64,000 nt of DNA from NCBI RefSeq assembly GCF_916715725.1, contig NZ_CAKAPD010000001.1, positions 248,001 through 312,000 of the forward strand, written 5' to 3'. Both the position numbers and the translations under genes were made by a program. The notes under the pieces were generated by a model. It worked only from the letters and a program-made list of their open reading frames with translations, was not told where the DNA came from and ran no database searches. The DNA comes from an uncultured Rothia sp. Its GTDB lineage: Bacteria > Actinomycetota > Actinomycetes > Actinomycetales > Micrococcaceae. How positions within the stretch are numbered: position 1 is the stretch's first letter; the number at the start of each line of letters is the position of its first letter. Shown here one piece after another: positions 8,158-16,315 of the stretch.

Positions 8158-8946
8158 TTACTTTGCGCTACCTGCAATCTGCTGGTCGTAGACGAAGTTC
8201 AGCATTGCCTTGCGCGGCATCATCGGGGAGAGGGAAATGAGGGGCTTCTGCCATGCGACCAGACCGGAGACAACGTTGATTTTGCCCGCGAGCATGCCGT
8301 CGTAACCTTCCTTCGCAACCTGTGCCGGGGAGACGGCGTTAGCGAAGAGCTTGGTGTCATCCAGGCCGCCTGCCGCCGCGAAGCCGGTTGCCATAGCGCC
8401 GGGCATCAGGCAGGAGACGGTCACACCGGTGCCCTGAACCTCACGCCACAGAGCGTTGGACCAGCTGGTGATGTACGCCTTGGTAGCGTAGTAGACTGCC
8501 TGCAGCGGGCCGGGGATGGTAGCTGCGGTGGAGGAGACGTTGAGGACCTTACCGGAGCCGCGCTTGATCATTTCGGGCAGGAAGAGCTTGAGCAGGCGGG
8601 TGGGGGATTCGATGTTCACGGCGATCATGGACATGTCATCTTCCATGGAACGCTCACGAGCGAAGTCACCCTGACCGCCGAAGCCTGCGTTGTTGATGAA
8701 GTAGTCGGGCAGGATGCCGAGCTGCTGGCACGCGTCGAAGATCTGCTGGGCGGCTGCTTCGGTGGAGAGGTCAGCGGCGATGGTGTATGCCTTCACGCCG
8801 TAGTCCTTTTCGACCTGTGCTGCCTGTGCGTCGAGCTTGCTCTGGCTGCGGCCAACCAGGATGACGTCGCCGCCGGTTGCTGCGTGGATGTTGACGAATT
8901 CGGTGCCGAGGCCGCCGTAGGAACCGGTGATGAGTGCGGTTGCCAT
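8158..8946 (-). CDS. Short-chain dehydrogenase/reductase
   Basis: NAD(P)-dependent oxidoreductase of 262 residues with a Rossmann fold: TGSYGGLG cofactor loop at the N-terminus, NNAGFGG, and the catalytic Ser with YYATK (Tyr-x3-Lys). The start is the ATG at 8944-8946, preceded by AAGGAGAAC. A longer open frame to 9249 has no support. The pattern is of the classical DltE/YqjQ-like type, and the substrate cannot be told. It is the first gene of a two-gene unit with the AraC regulator. Confidence 0.88.
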   Translation of the reverse strand: MATALITGSYGGLGTEFVNIHAATGGDVILVGRSQSKLDAQAAQVEKDYGVKAYTIAADLSTEAAAQQIFDACQQLGILPDYFINNAGFGGQGDFARERSMEDDMSMIAVNIESPTRLLKLFLPEMIKRGSGKVLNVSSTAATIPGPLQAVYYATKAYITSWSNALWREVQGTGVTVSCLMPGAMATGFAAAGGLDDTKLFANAVSPAQVAKEGYDGMLAGKINVVSGLVAWQKPLISLSPMMPRKAMLNFVYDQQIAGSAK

Positions 8947-9320
8947 GAGATGTTCTCCTTGAAATTTAGAAACTTGTTTGTGGATTCCGCCGAGCTTTTC
9001 GGTGGTTTCCGTTGCCTTACGGTTACAACTATACGGAGCAAAAGACGCCAGCAATACAGCAATTCGCGCCAGGAATCTGCAAAACGCGCCAACTCTGCTG
9101 GCGTTTTTGGCGTTGTCTCCGCCGGCGCTTCGTAACCATGCATCTTTTCTGGGAACGGCACGCGGGAGAGCGCACGGCGGGGCTTGAAGACTCGCGGCGG
9201 GAATAAACGCTGGGGGAATACTGGGGAATAAACGCCGGGGAATAATCACGACAGCAGGGGCGTTAGGTGAGCGTACAGTTGCGGTAGCTGCCGCATCCGA
9301 GTGTGAAAGGAATAGATACC
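8947..9320. other. Divergent intergenic region
   Basis: 374 bp between the divergent SDR and DsbA-like genes. It should hold both promoters. I see no strong repeat or known operator, only AT-richer sequence near 9010-9070 and a repeated GGGGAATA(A) at 9210-9244. Confidence 0.4.
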
Positions 9321-10076
9321 ATGCGTATTGATATTTGGTCCGATATTGTGTGCCCCTTCTGCTACGTGGGCAAGCGTAACCTGGAGCAGGCGCTCGCCGA
9401 ATTTGAGCACCGTGACGAGGTTGAGGTGGTGTGGCATAGTTTTGAGCTGGACCCGTCGGCTACGGAGCATCCGGCAGGTTCGCTGCCTGAGCTGATTGCT
9501 AAGAAGTACTCCATGCCGTTGGAGCAGGCGATTGCGAGCCAGGAGTCGCTGGCGGAGCGTGCCCGCGAGGTGGGTTTGGAGTTCAATTGGCGGCAAGCAC
9601 GCTACGGTAACACGTTTGATGCGCACCGCGTGATTCAGTATGCGGCGGAGCAGGGTTTGGCGTCGGCGGCGCAGGAGGCGTTTAAGATGGCGTACTTTAC
9701 GCAGGGCCGTTCGGTGCAGGATCACGAGTCGATTCTGGATATCGCCTCTGAGATTGGTTTGGATACCGCCGAGGTTGAGGCGGTGCTGAAGAGCGACCGT
9801 TACGCGGTGCAGGTGCGTGCTGATGAGCAGTTGGCGCATCAGCTGGGTATTACCGGTGTGCCGTTCTTCTTGTTTGAGTCGAAGTGGGCGGTGAATGGTG
9901 CGCAGCCTGCGGAGGCGCTGGTGCAGGCGCTGCGTCATGTGTGGGAGCAGACCCGTCAGGTTGAGTTGTTGAACCCGCTGGCGGGCGCCTCGGGTGACGC
10001 GGCGGGTGACGGCGTTGCGGAGGCGGGCTCGGCTGCTGCTGGCGCGTCCTGCGATGTGAACGGCAACTGCTCCTAG
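9321..10076 (+). CDS. DsbA-family (FrnE-like) oxidoreductase
   Basis: 251 residues in the thioredoxin-fold DSBA family. The active site is CPFC at residues 11-14 in DIVCPFCYVGKRNL, and the late cis-proline loop is GITGVPFFLFE. No signal peptide precedes it, so it is a cytosolic FrnE-type protein (in some species linked to stress) rather than an exported DsbA. The ATG at 9321 follows GAAAGG with good spacing. The last ~35 residues are an Ala/Gly-rich tail ending in a CDVNGNC cysteine pair, unusual for the family and possibly an extra redox or metal site. Confidence 0.85.
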   Translation: MRIDIWSDIVCPFCYVGKRNLEQALAEFEHRDEVEVVWHSFELDPSATEHPAGSLPELIAKKYSMPLEQAIASQESLAERAREVGLEFNWRQARYGNTFDAHRVIQYAAEQGLASAAQEAFKMAYFTQGRSVQDHESILDIASEIGLDTAEVEAVLKSDRYAVQVRADEQLAHQLGITGVPFFLFESKWAVNGAQPAEALVQALRHVWEQTRQVELLNPLAGASGDAAGDGVAEAGSAAAGASCDVNGNCS

Positions 10077-10158
10077 CCTGTTTTCCCGCCGCCTCTTTCT
10101 GAGGCGCTACTCCCCTAGCGCCTCCGGCTGGTGCCCCCTAGATATAGCGAATATATAG

Positions 10159-10207
10159 CGAAGCCCCCTTGTGCCGGTTCCTGTGTGAACCGGTACAAGG
10201 GGCTTTG
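10159..10207 (+). terminator. Terminator after the DsbA-like gene
   Basis: GAAGCCCCCTTGTGCCGGTTC and the reverse GAACCGGTACAAGGGGCTT make a long, nearly perfect stem. It is related in sequence to the hairpins at 7072 and 10951. Confidence 0.8.
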
Positions 10208-10347
10208 CCGTGCCAGGTTGGCGTTTCTTCCCTTGTCAGAATGTTTGAAAGGCTCAATATGACCTGCGGGTGAGATAGTTTTCCTTTACACTTGAGTTTG
10301 TGTTCTACGGTGAACACCCTTGTCCACTCACTTTATAAAGGAATATT

Positions 10348-10932
10348 GTGTTGAAAATTCACGCCGCGACCGCTGGTGTTCTTGCGGGTGCTCTGCTGCT
10401 GACCGGCTGCTCTTCGTCTATTCGTGCTCCGAAGGTTACGCCCTCTGCTTCGTCATCGTCGACGTCTGCTTCTGCGTCCCCTTCCGTTTCGGCTACCCCT
10501 AGTTCTTCTCCGACGCCGAGTGCGTCTGCGACTCCTTCAGAGTCTCCTTCTCCGACGGTAACCCCGTCTCCGGTTCCGACGACTGAGACTCCCGCGCAGG
10601 CACCGGCGGCTGAGGCTCCCGCTCAGGCACCGGCGGCTCCGGTTTCGGAGGCTCCCGCGCAACAGGCTGAACCTGTTCAGCAGGCGCCGGTAGCTACGGA
10701 GGCGCCCGCCCAGCAGGTGCCCGCGCAGGCTCCGGCGGCTGAGGCTCCTGCTCAGCAGGCACCGGCTCAGCCTGTTCAGCAGGCTCCGGCGCAGTCGAGT
10801 GTTTACTACGAAACATGCGCTGATGCTCGTGCGGCTGGCGCGGCGCCCTTGCATCGTGGTGAGCCGGGTTACCGCCCTGGTCTAGATAGAGACGGTGACG
10901 GCGTGGCGTGCGAGCCGAAGAAGAAGCACTAG
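10348..10932 (+). CDS. Lipoprotein with excalibur calcium-binding domain
   Basis: 194 residues. The signal peptide ends at lipobox LTGC with C21. Residues ~30-150 are low-complexity Ser/Pro/Ala sequence with repeated QAPA/EAPAQQ units, probably a wall-spanning linker. The C-terminal ~40 residues (YYETCADARAAGAAPLHRGE, then DRDGDGVACE) are a canonical excalibur domain, a Ca-binding-loop-like motif found in secreted bacterial proteins. The start is GTG at 10348 with AAGGA 5 bases upstream; the adjacent TTG is an alternative. The cellular role is unknown. Confidence 0.85.
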   Translation: MLKIHAATAGVLAGALLLTGCSSSIRAPKVTPSASSSSTSASASPSVSATPSSSPTPSASATPSESPSPTVTPSPVPTTETPAQAPAAEAPAQAPAAPVSEAPAQQAEPVQQAPVATEAPAQQVPAQAPAAEAPAQQAPAQPVQQAPAQSSVYYETCADARAAGAAPLHRGEPGYRPGLDRDGDGVACEPKKKH

Positions 10933-10950
10933 GCTTCTGCCCGTTCTTAT

Positions 10951-10997
10951 AGCGAAAGCCCCCTTGTACTATTTCTAGTACGAGGGGGCTTCGTCGT
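10951..10997 (+). terminator. Terminator after the excalibur lipoprotein
   Basis: GAAAGCCCCCTTGTAC and GTACGAGGGGGCTTC flank a short loop (TATTTCTA). It is a strong hairpin of the same family as those at 7072 and 10159. Confidence 0.75.
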
Positions 10998-11041
10998 ATC
11001 AGCCTAGAATCCGTGCGGGGTAAGAACCTGCGGAAGCAGGG

Positions 11042-11314
11042 CTAGCGCGGCTGGTAGGCGCGGGCACGCTCAGCCCGAGCACGGCGCGCCTCCGCATCCT
11101 GCAGGACCGGCACCAGCATACGCACCACCTGGCCCATGCCGCGCAGCACCAGATTCAGCCACAAACCCACAGACCACACCGCCGCCACACGCGGATGCCC
11201 CGAGCGCACCCACCGCACACCCAAAAAAGACAGCGAATAATACAGCAGAAGCAGCAGCGACTCACGGAAACGGTGCACCTGCCGAAGAATAGGGTTCTGA
11301 GGAAGCTTCATCAT
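11042..11314 (-). CDS. Small membrane protein of unknown function
   Basis: About 90 residues. Two hydrophobic segments are visible, SLLLLLYYSLSFLG and VAAVWSVGLWLNLVL, followed by a charged Arg/Ala-rich tail, so a two-pass inner-membrane protein is likely. I do not recognise a family. The first ATG at 11312-11314 and the next codon ATG are both close to a GGGAGG; GTG at 11330-11332 is another option. It lies 45 bp downstream of the minus-strand deacetylase gene and is probably co-transcribed with it. Confidence 0.6.
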   Translation of the reverse strand: MMKLPQNPILRQVHRFRESLLLLLYYSLSFLGVRWVRSGHPRVAAVWSVGLWLNLVLRGMGQVVRMLVPVLQDAEARRARAERARAYQPR

Positions 11315-11359
11315 GCCTCCCAGTATACCCACCGGAACCCCCGCCAGGACTCCCCCGCA

Positions 11360-12364
11360 CTACCCGTAATAGTCACGAATCGTCACCGTCGTCAAACCGC
11401 GCCGATCCAACAACGCCCGAATACGGTCCAGCTCAGACACCACACCCCGATAATTCAAATGCCCAATCACAATATGCTGAGCCAAAGCGTACTTCTCCGC
11501 ATAGGCATACACCTCAGCCGAAGAAATATTAGACGAATCCGCCAACGACCCGTACCACAACACCAGGCGCGTAAAACCACAGGACGCCGCAGCCGCCAAC
11601 ACACGCTCATCATAATACCCGTACGGCGGGCGGAAATACGGCTTCGAAGACACCCCAAAAAGCCGCATAATCTCCTCATCATTACGGGTCAGCTCATGCA
11701 CAATCTGCTCATCCGTCAGGCTCGTCAACGCCGCATGACTATACGTATGGTTCGCAATCTGCAGCTGACCGCTCTTCACCAGCGGCAACAACAGGTCACG
11801 ATGCTGCTTAAACGCCGGGTACTGACCATTAATAAAGAACGTGAGGCGCGTGCCGGTACGGTGAGCAAACTCCGCGTAGGCGCGCACCACCTCCGGGTCG
11901 GCGCCGTCATCAACCGTCCACGCAATATACTTTCCCTCACCCGGCAGGCCGGTCTGCGGGCCGGTCCAGGCGCGCGCTGCGGGAACCGGGTTCGACGAGG
12001 TCGCAGTCGCAGATGCGGTCTTAGACACCGCGGCGGTCGGGGATGCAGTACCCGTTGCGGAGCCAGTCGCAGATGCGGAGGGGGTAGCCGCCGAGCTTGC
12101 CGAAGGGGTCGAAGAGGGGCTCGCCGAGGCGCTACCGGACGGGCTGCTCGATGGGGTGTTCGACGGGGTACAACCGGTGAGGCCAAGACCCAGCACGCCG
12201 AAGCCCACCGCGCCCAGACCAAAGATACCAACATGCCGCAAAAGTTCCCGTCGCCCCATGGAGGCGCGGGCAGAGTCGCCCAATACCGCCTGGCCAGTAG
12301 CGGGGTTGGCGATAGCGGATTGACGAGGAGCAATAGGTGTTTCTGAGTGTGGAACAGTGTTCAT
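11360..12364 (-). CDS. Tat-exported lipoprotein, polysaccharide deacetylase (second copy)
   Basis: 334 residues from the ATG at 12362-12364. The signal is of Tat lipoprotein type: GRRELLRHVGIFGLG followed by a hydrophobic stretch and lipobox LTGC (C65). A Ser/Ala/Thr linker spans ~70-130. The NodB domain shows WTVDDG (D152, D153), NHTYSH (H206, H210), FRPPYGYYDE and IGHLNYRG, ending in TIRDYYG. It is clearly paralogous to the protein at 5925-7043, with the same Val for Phe in motif 1, but has its linker at the N-terminal side instead of a C-terminal tail. The likely substrate is cell-wall or surface glycan. No clear ribosome site is visible, so a leaderless transcript is possible. Confidence 0.87.
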   Translation of the reverse strand: MNTVPHSETPIAPRQSAIANPATGQAVLGDSARASMGRRELLRHVGIFGLGAVGFGVLGLGLTGCTPSNTPSSSPSGSASASPSSTPSASSAATPSASATGSATGTASPTAAVSKTASATATSSNPVPAARAWTGPQTGLPGEGKYIAWTVDDGADPEVVRAYAEFAHRTGTRLTFFINGQYPAFKQHRDLLLPLVKSGQLQIANHTYSHAALTSLTDEQIVHELTRNDEEIMRLFGVSSKPYFRPPYGYYDERVLAAAASCGFTRLVLWYGSLADSSNISSAEVYAYAEKYALAQHIVIGHLNYRGVVSELDRIRALLDRRGLTTVTIRDYYG

Positions 12365-12582
12365 ATTATGAGTGTATGATGAGACCACTGTTAGATATCG
12401 AAAAATTCAAAATATTACGTAATGATTAATAACGCCGCAATAAAAGAACCTTTACACGCATTCGTTCCACTCGCTCACCGAAGCTCGCCGAAGACCACGC
12501 TCAGCGCACTAAGCTACCCCCGCCAGGCAATCCAGGTACAGCTCCAGCTACAGCGCAAGGTGCAACTCTAGGTAAGTACAGC
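12365..12582. other. Intergenic region upstream of the second deacetylase
   Basis: AT-rich start (12390-12450) with the palindrome ATTACGTAAT near 12413, which may be promoter-related. No gene or RNA is recognised. The glsA terminator follows. Confidence 0.4.
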
Positions 12583-12632
12583 GAGGCCCCTCCCCCAGAA
12601 CACGTTCACAACGCGCCCGGGAAAGGGGCCTC
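12583..12632 (-). terminator. Terminator after glutaminase
   Basis: GAGGCCCCT (12583-12591) pairs with AGGGGCCTC (12624-12632), downstream of the glutaminase stop at 12699. Confidence 0.6.
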
Positions 12633-12698
12633 AATATATAAAGTTCACGCAATCGTACTGCCAAGTACGCAGATACGATCAAGTACGCGGAGTGAAAC

Positions 12699-14099
12699 CT
12701 ACTCGGACTCCGAAGTTTCCGACTGCTCCGCCTTAGCGGATTCCAACGCATTCAGCGCCTCCAGAGCTGCAGCCTCCGCAGCCTCTTCGGCGTCTGCCTC
12801 AGCCACACGCTCAGCATCCGACTCAGCAGAAGTCACCGCCGCCGGGTTCGTCAAAACCTTCACACCCATGCTGCGCAGCGCATCCGTATTCGTGATCGTC
12901 TCGTCATTATCAATCAGGTACACCTTGTACCCGTCATTCCGCAGACGACGCATCAGCTCCAGGAGCATACTCTGAGCGACCTCATCCACCGCGTACACGC
13001 GAGTCACGTCCAGGGCAACCTTGGAACCCTCCATCGGGGATTCCACAATCTCACGAATCACGCGCTCCACACCCGCAAAACGGATACGGCCCTGCAACTG
13101 AATCAGGCGCATAGACTCATCGCCCGAACCGATCTGGTAGTTCGCGCGCAACGCCGAACGAGCCACCGTCGGCACGTTCATCACGTGCATGCCCATGTCA
13201 TCAGAGAACTGCTCGAACAGCTCCACACCGCGCACACTGTTACCGTGACCGTCCAGGCGCGGCGAGAACGTCGCCACACCCAGCTGACCGGGCACCGCAC
13301 CAATAATGCCGCCGCCCACGCCGCTCTTCGCCGGAACACCCACCTGGGTCGCCCAGTCGCCCGCCGCGTTATACATACCGCACGTGAACATGACGCTCAG
13401 CACCTGACGCACCACCGTCTTAGGAACCACCTGCTCACCCGTCACCGGATGCACACCATAGTTCGCCAAAGTCGCCGCCATCAACGCCAAATCCTTGACC
13501 GTCACCATCAGCGAGCACTGGCGGGTATAACCCTGCACCGCCACGGTCGGGTCACCGGTCAGGATGCCGTGGCCGCGCAGCATGTGCGCAATCGCGTAGT
13601 TGCGGTGCGCGTGCTCCAGCTCAGACTCGTACACGCGCTCGTTCACCGACAGGCGGCGGCCCGCAAACGCAGACAGACCAGAAATGACGCGCTCCATGCG
13701 CTCACCCTGAGTCGCACCGGGAGGACCCACCAGCGAATGGGTGGTAATCGCACCCGCATTAATCATCGGGTTCAGCGGCTTACCGGAGCCGTCCTCCAGG
13801 GACAGCTCGTTGAACGGCTCACCGGAAGGCTCCACACCCACCTTCGCAAGCACATCATCATAGCCGCGGTCCGCGAGCGCCAGGGCGTACACGAACGGCT
13901 TAGAAATCGACTGGATCGTGAACTCCACATCGGAGTCACCGGCGGCGTACTGCTCACCATCAACCATGGCGATAGACGCGGCAAGCTTGTCCGGGTCCAC
14001 GGCGGCAAGTTCCGGAATGTAGTTTGCCAACTCACCGGAGGTATCAGAAGCGACCGACTCGAGGGTCTCGGTCAGGTAAGTGGCAATAGGTGAATGCAT
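12699..14099 (-). CDS. glsA: Glutaminase A with C-terminal STAS domain
   Basis: Serine-dependent glutaminase (L-glutamine to glutamate plus ammonia) with a beta-lactamase-like fold. The 466-residue product starts at the ATG at 14097-14099. Family blocks: FTIQSISKPFVYALAL with the catalytic SxxK, NPMINAGAI, a CSLMVTVKDLALMAATLANYG-like region, and PAKSGVGGGI. Residues ~330-440 form a STAS-like domain, seen in some actinobacterial glutaminases. The C-terminal ~40 residues are acidic and Ala/Glu-rich. It is monocistronic with its own terminator. It would release ammonia, relevant to acid tolerance and nitrogen supply. Confidence 0.92.
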   Translation of the reverse strand: MHSPIATYLTETLESVASDTSGELANYIPELAAVDPDKLAASIAMVDGEQYAAGDSDVEFTIQSISKPFVYALALADRGYDDVLAKVGVEPSGEPFNELSLEDGSGKPLNPMINAGAITTHSLVGPPGATQGERMERVISGLSAFAGRRLSVNERVYESELEHAHRNYAIAHMLRGHGILTGDPTVAVQGYTRQCSLMVTVKDLALMAATLANYGVHPVTGEQVVPKTVVRQVLSVMFTCGMYNAAGDWATQVGVPAKSGVGGGIIGAVPGQLGVATFSPRLDGHGNSVRGVELFEQFSDDMGMHVMNVPTVARSALRANYQIGSGDESMRLIQLQGRIRFAGVERVIREIVESPMEGSKVALDVTRVYAVDEVAQSMLLELMRRLRNDGYKVYLIDNDETITNTDALRSMGVKVLTNPAAVTSAESDAERVAEADAEEAAEAAALEALNALESAKAEQSETSESE

Positions 14100-14470
14100 A
14101 GTGTTCCGTATCTGCTGCTAATCGTGGTTGTTCTCGTCAAAAATTCCAGGATGCGCCCGCCCGCTGCTCCGTTTCAGCTATTCCGTTTCAGCTGGGCTGA
14201 GGCGCTCATCGTTACAGGCTACCGCGGCTACCAAACTAAAGAGCCAGCCAGCGGACCTGTCAAAGTGTGTGGGTGAGGAGCACCTTTTGCTCCCTAAAGA
14301 GTGTATCTTTTGCGTGTTGAAGCCACCAAATATAACGGTCACTTCTCCCCCGCTATTTCAGGCTCTGGTACCTGTTCTGGCATGCCGTTTTCTGCCGTAA
14401 TTTACCGCGGCGGGCAGAACCGCCGACGAAGCCCGGGCAAAACCTACGAGCAAAACTTACGCAAGCCAGC
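14100..14470. other. Intergenic region between glsA and the CDF gene
   Basis: 371 bp. It holds a small hairpin, GGAGCA-cctttt-TGCTCC near 14277-14293, which might terminate the CDF transcript. Nothing else is recognisable. Confidence 0.35.
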
Positions 14471-15442
14471 CTACGGGTGGCGAATCGAAGCCGGCTCACG
14501 GCCACCCAACTCGGCAGTCTCCAGCTGGAAGGTTGAATGCTCCACCGACACCTCAAAATGGGTCGCCACGCAGGAGCGGATACGGTCCAAAATCGTCACC
14601 GCAGACCCGTCATGGAAGCAAGAATCGGCAACCACCACGTGCGCGGTCACCACCGGCAGACCGGTCGCCACCATCGAGGCGTGCACATCGTGCACCTCTA
14701 CAACGCCCTCAACGCGCAACATGTGCTCACGCATCGCATCCAAATCCAGACCGTCAGGAGTGAACTCCATGAGCACCGCAGTCGTCTGCCTCATCAGGCG
14801 CATCGCACGCGGCACAATCAGTGCCGCAATGAACAGACCCGCCAGGGCGTCCGCCTGGTAGAAGCCGGTCAGCCAAATCACGATAGCCGCTGCAATCACA
14901 CCCAGCGAACCCAGGGCGTCATTGAGCACCTCCAGGAACGCAGCACGCATATTGAAGTTCGCGTTCCTCGCCGTAGCCAGCACCGCAATACCAATAGCGT
15001 TCGCCACCAGACCAACCACACCAAAGATCAGCAGCTCGGTGCCGGGCACCTCCGGCGGGGCGAACAGACGATGCACACCCTCCACCGCCGTATAGATACC
15101 CACCGCCAGCAGCAGCACCGACTGACCCAGCGCCGCCAGCACCTCAATACGGCGAAAACCCCACGTGCGGCGGGACGTTGCCGGGCGCGTCATGAGCGAA
15201 GCCGCCGTCAACGCCACCAGTAGACCCGAGGCATCCGTAACAGCATGCGCCGTATCAGTCAGCAGCGCGAGACTTCCGGTGACCAACGAACCGATCGCCT
15301 GCGCCAGCACAATAACGACCGCCAAACTGAACGCAATCAGCAGGCGCGGACGCATCGAGGCGGCGTCCTCCGGGCTCGGGGCATGCGAATGGTCGTGCCC
15401 ATGGTGATGCCCGTGGTGGCCGTGATGTGCGTGCGATCCCAT
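14471..15442 (-). CDS. Cation diffusion facilitator metal exporter (CzcD/ZitB type)
   Basis: 323 residues. The N-terminal His-rich stretch (HAHHGHHGHHHGHDHSH) is a metal-binding tail. The membrane part has the paired site motifs LLTDTAHAVTD (helix 2, HxxxD) and NDALGSLGV (helix 5), as in Zn/Fe/Cd-exporting CDF proteins, then the cytosolic C-terminal domain with VHDVHASMVATGLPVVTAHV. It probably exports Zn(II) or a related divalent cation by proton antiport. It lies upstream of no obvious partner. A metal-responsive regulator would be expected, but none is adjacent. Confidence 0.9.
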   Translation of the reverse strand: MGSHAHHGHHGHHHGHDHSHAPSPEDAASMRPRLLIAFSLAVVIVLAQAIGSLVTGSLALLTDTAHAVTDASGLLVALTAASLMTRPATSRRTWGFRRIEVLAALGQSVLLLAVGIYTAVEGVHRLFAPPEVPGTELLIFGVVGLVANAIGIAVLATARNANFNMRAAFLEVLNDALGSLGVIAAAIVIWLTGFYQADALAGLFIAALIVPRAMRLMRQTTAVLMEFTPDGLDLDAMREHMLRVEGVVEVHDVHASMVATGLPVVTAHVVVADSCFHDGSAVTILDRIRSCVATHFEVSVEHSTFQLETAELGGREPASIRHP

Positions 15443-15502
15443 GCGCTTCTCCTCAACTATGAACTGCGTTGTTGACTATCGAGAGTTATCAGTGAATAGC
15501 AA

Positions 15503-15532
15503 AATCGCCCGATTCACAAGAACCGGGCGATA
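15503..15532 (-). terminator. Terminator after tRNA-Ala
   Basis: TCGCCCG (15505-15511) pairs with CGGGCGA (15524-15530). In the minus direction the hairpin is followed by TTTTGC. It lies just past the tRNA 3' end. Confidence 0.65.
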
Positions 15533-15554
15533 AGCTCCTCAACCGAGGAAAACG

Positions 15555-15627
15555 TGGAGATAAGGGGACTTGAACCCCTGACCCCCTGCATGCCATGCAG
15601 GTGCGCTACCAGCTGCGCCATATCCCC
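15555..15627 (-). tRNA. tRNA-Ala (anticodon GGC)
   Basis: On the minus strand the 73-nt sequence folds as a cloverleaf. The acceptor GGGGATA pairs with TATCTCC, the D stem is GCGC/GCGC, the anticodon stem CCTGC/GCAGG has loop ATGGCAT (anticodon GGC), the variable loop is GGGTC, and the T stem AGGGG/CCCCT has loop TTCAAGT. The discriminator is A. CCA is not encoded. Confidence 0.96.
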
Positions 15628-15811
15628 ATATTCTGTTAGTGACCTCAACGAGGCAACATGAATATATTACACACACCACGGACAGCGATGCAAACCAGCG
15701 CCCCCAAAACTCCAAAAAAGTTCCCGGCGGCTAAGCAAGAAGGGCGGCCCCCGCGGCACCATACAACGCCAGCAGAGCCCACCCCTCATCAGCTAAAAAT
15801 CAAGCAGAAGC

Positions 15812-16249
15812 TTACGCCTCATCCTGAGCGGGAATGATGCGTGCAGCATCTTCCTCAGTCTCACCCTCAATGTCGAAGGGAGCCTCGTTCTCAACGCCCA
15901 GCTCAATACGCGGAGCCTCAGCCCACAGACGATCCAGAGCGTAGAACTCGCGGTCCTCCTCATGCTGAACGTGCACGACAATATCGCCGAAGTCCAGCAG
16001 AATCCAACGACCCGAGGAACGACCCTCACGGCGGACCGGCTTCAGATCAGCCTGCTCACGCAGAGCGTCCTCAACCTCATCCGCAACAGCGTTCACGAGG
16101 CGCTCATTGTGGGCAGAAACCACCAGGAAGCCATCAATCAGACCCATCGCGTCGGATGCATCCACAGCGAACAGGTTCGTTCCCTGCTTCTCCTCCGCAG
16201 CGCGGGCGGCAATGCGCAGAGCCTCAATCGAGGACTGTGCAGCAGTCAT
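15812..16249 (-). CDS. rsfS: Ribosome silencing factor RsfS
   Basis: 145 residues from the ATG at 16247-16249 with GGAAGG upstream. RsfS binds uL14 on the 50S subunit and blocks subunit joining when nutrients are low. The family core is clear: DASDAMGLIDGFLVVSAHNE, KPVRREGRSSGRWILLDFGD and VVHVQHEEDREFYALDRLW. An acidic tail of ~30 residues follows. It is last in nadD - membrane protein - rsfS; the nadD-rsfS linkage is widespread in bacteria. Confidence 0.93.
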   Translation of the reverse strand: MTAAQSSIEALRIAARAAEEKQGTNLFAVDASDAMGLIDGFLVVSAHNERLVNAVADEVEDALREQADLKPVRREGRSSGRWILLDFGDIVVHVQHEEDREFYALDRLWAEAPRIELGVENEAPFDIEGETEEDAARIIPAQDEA

Positions 16250-16315
16250 ATTTTCCTTCCTTGCCGGCAGAACACCCGCCGGCAGCACCCGCAACAGGGG
16301 TGCATTGTTCACGGC

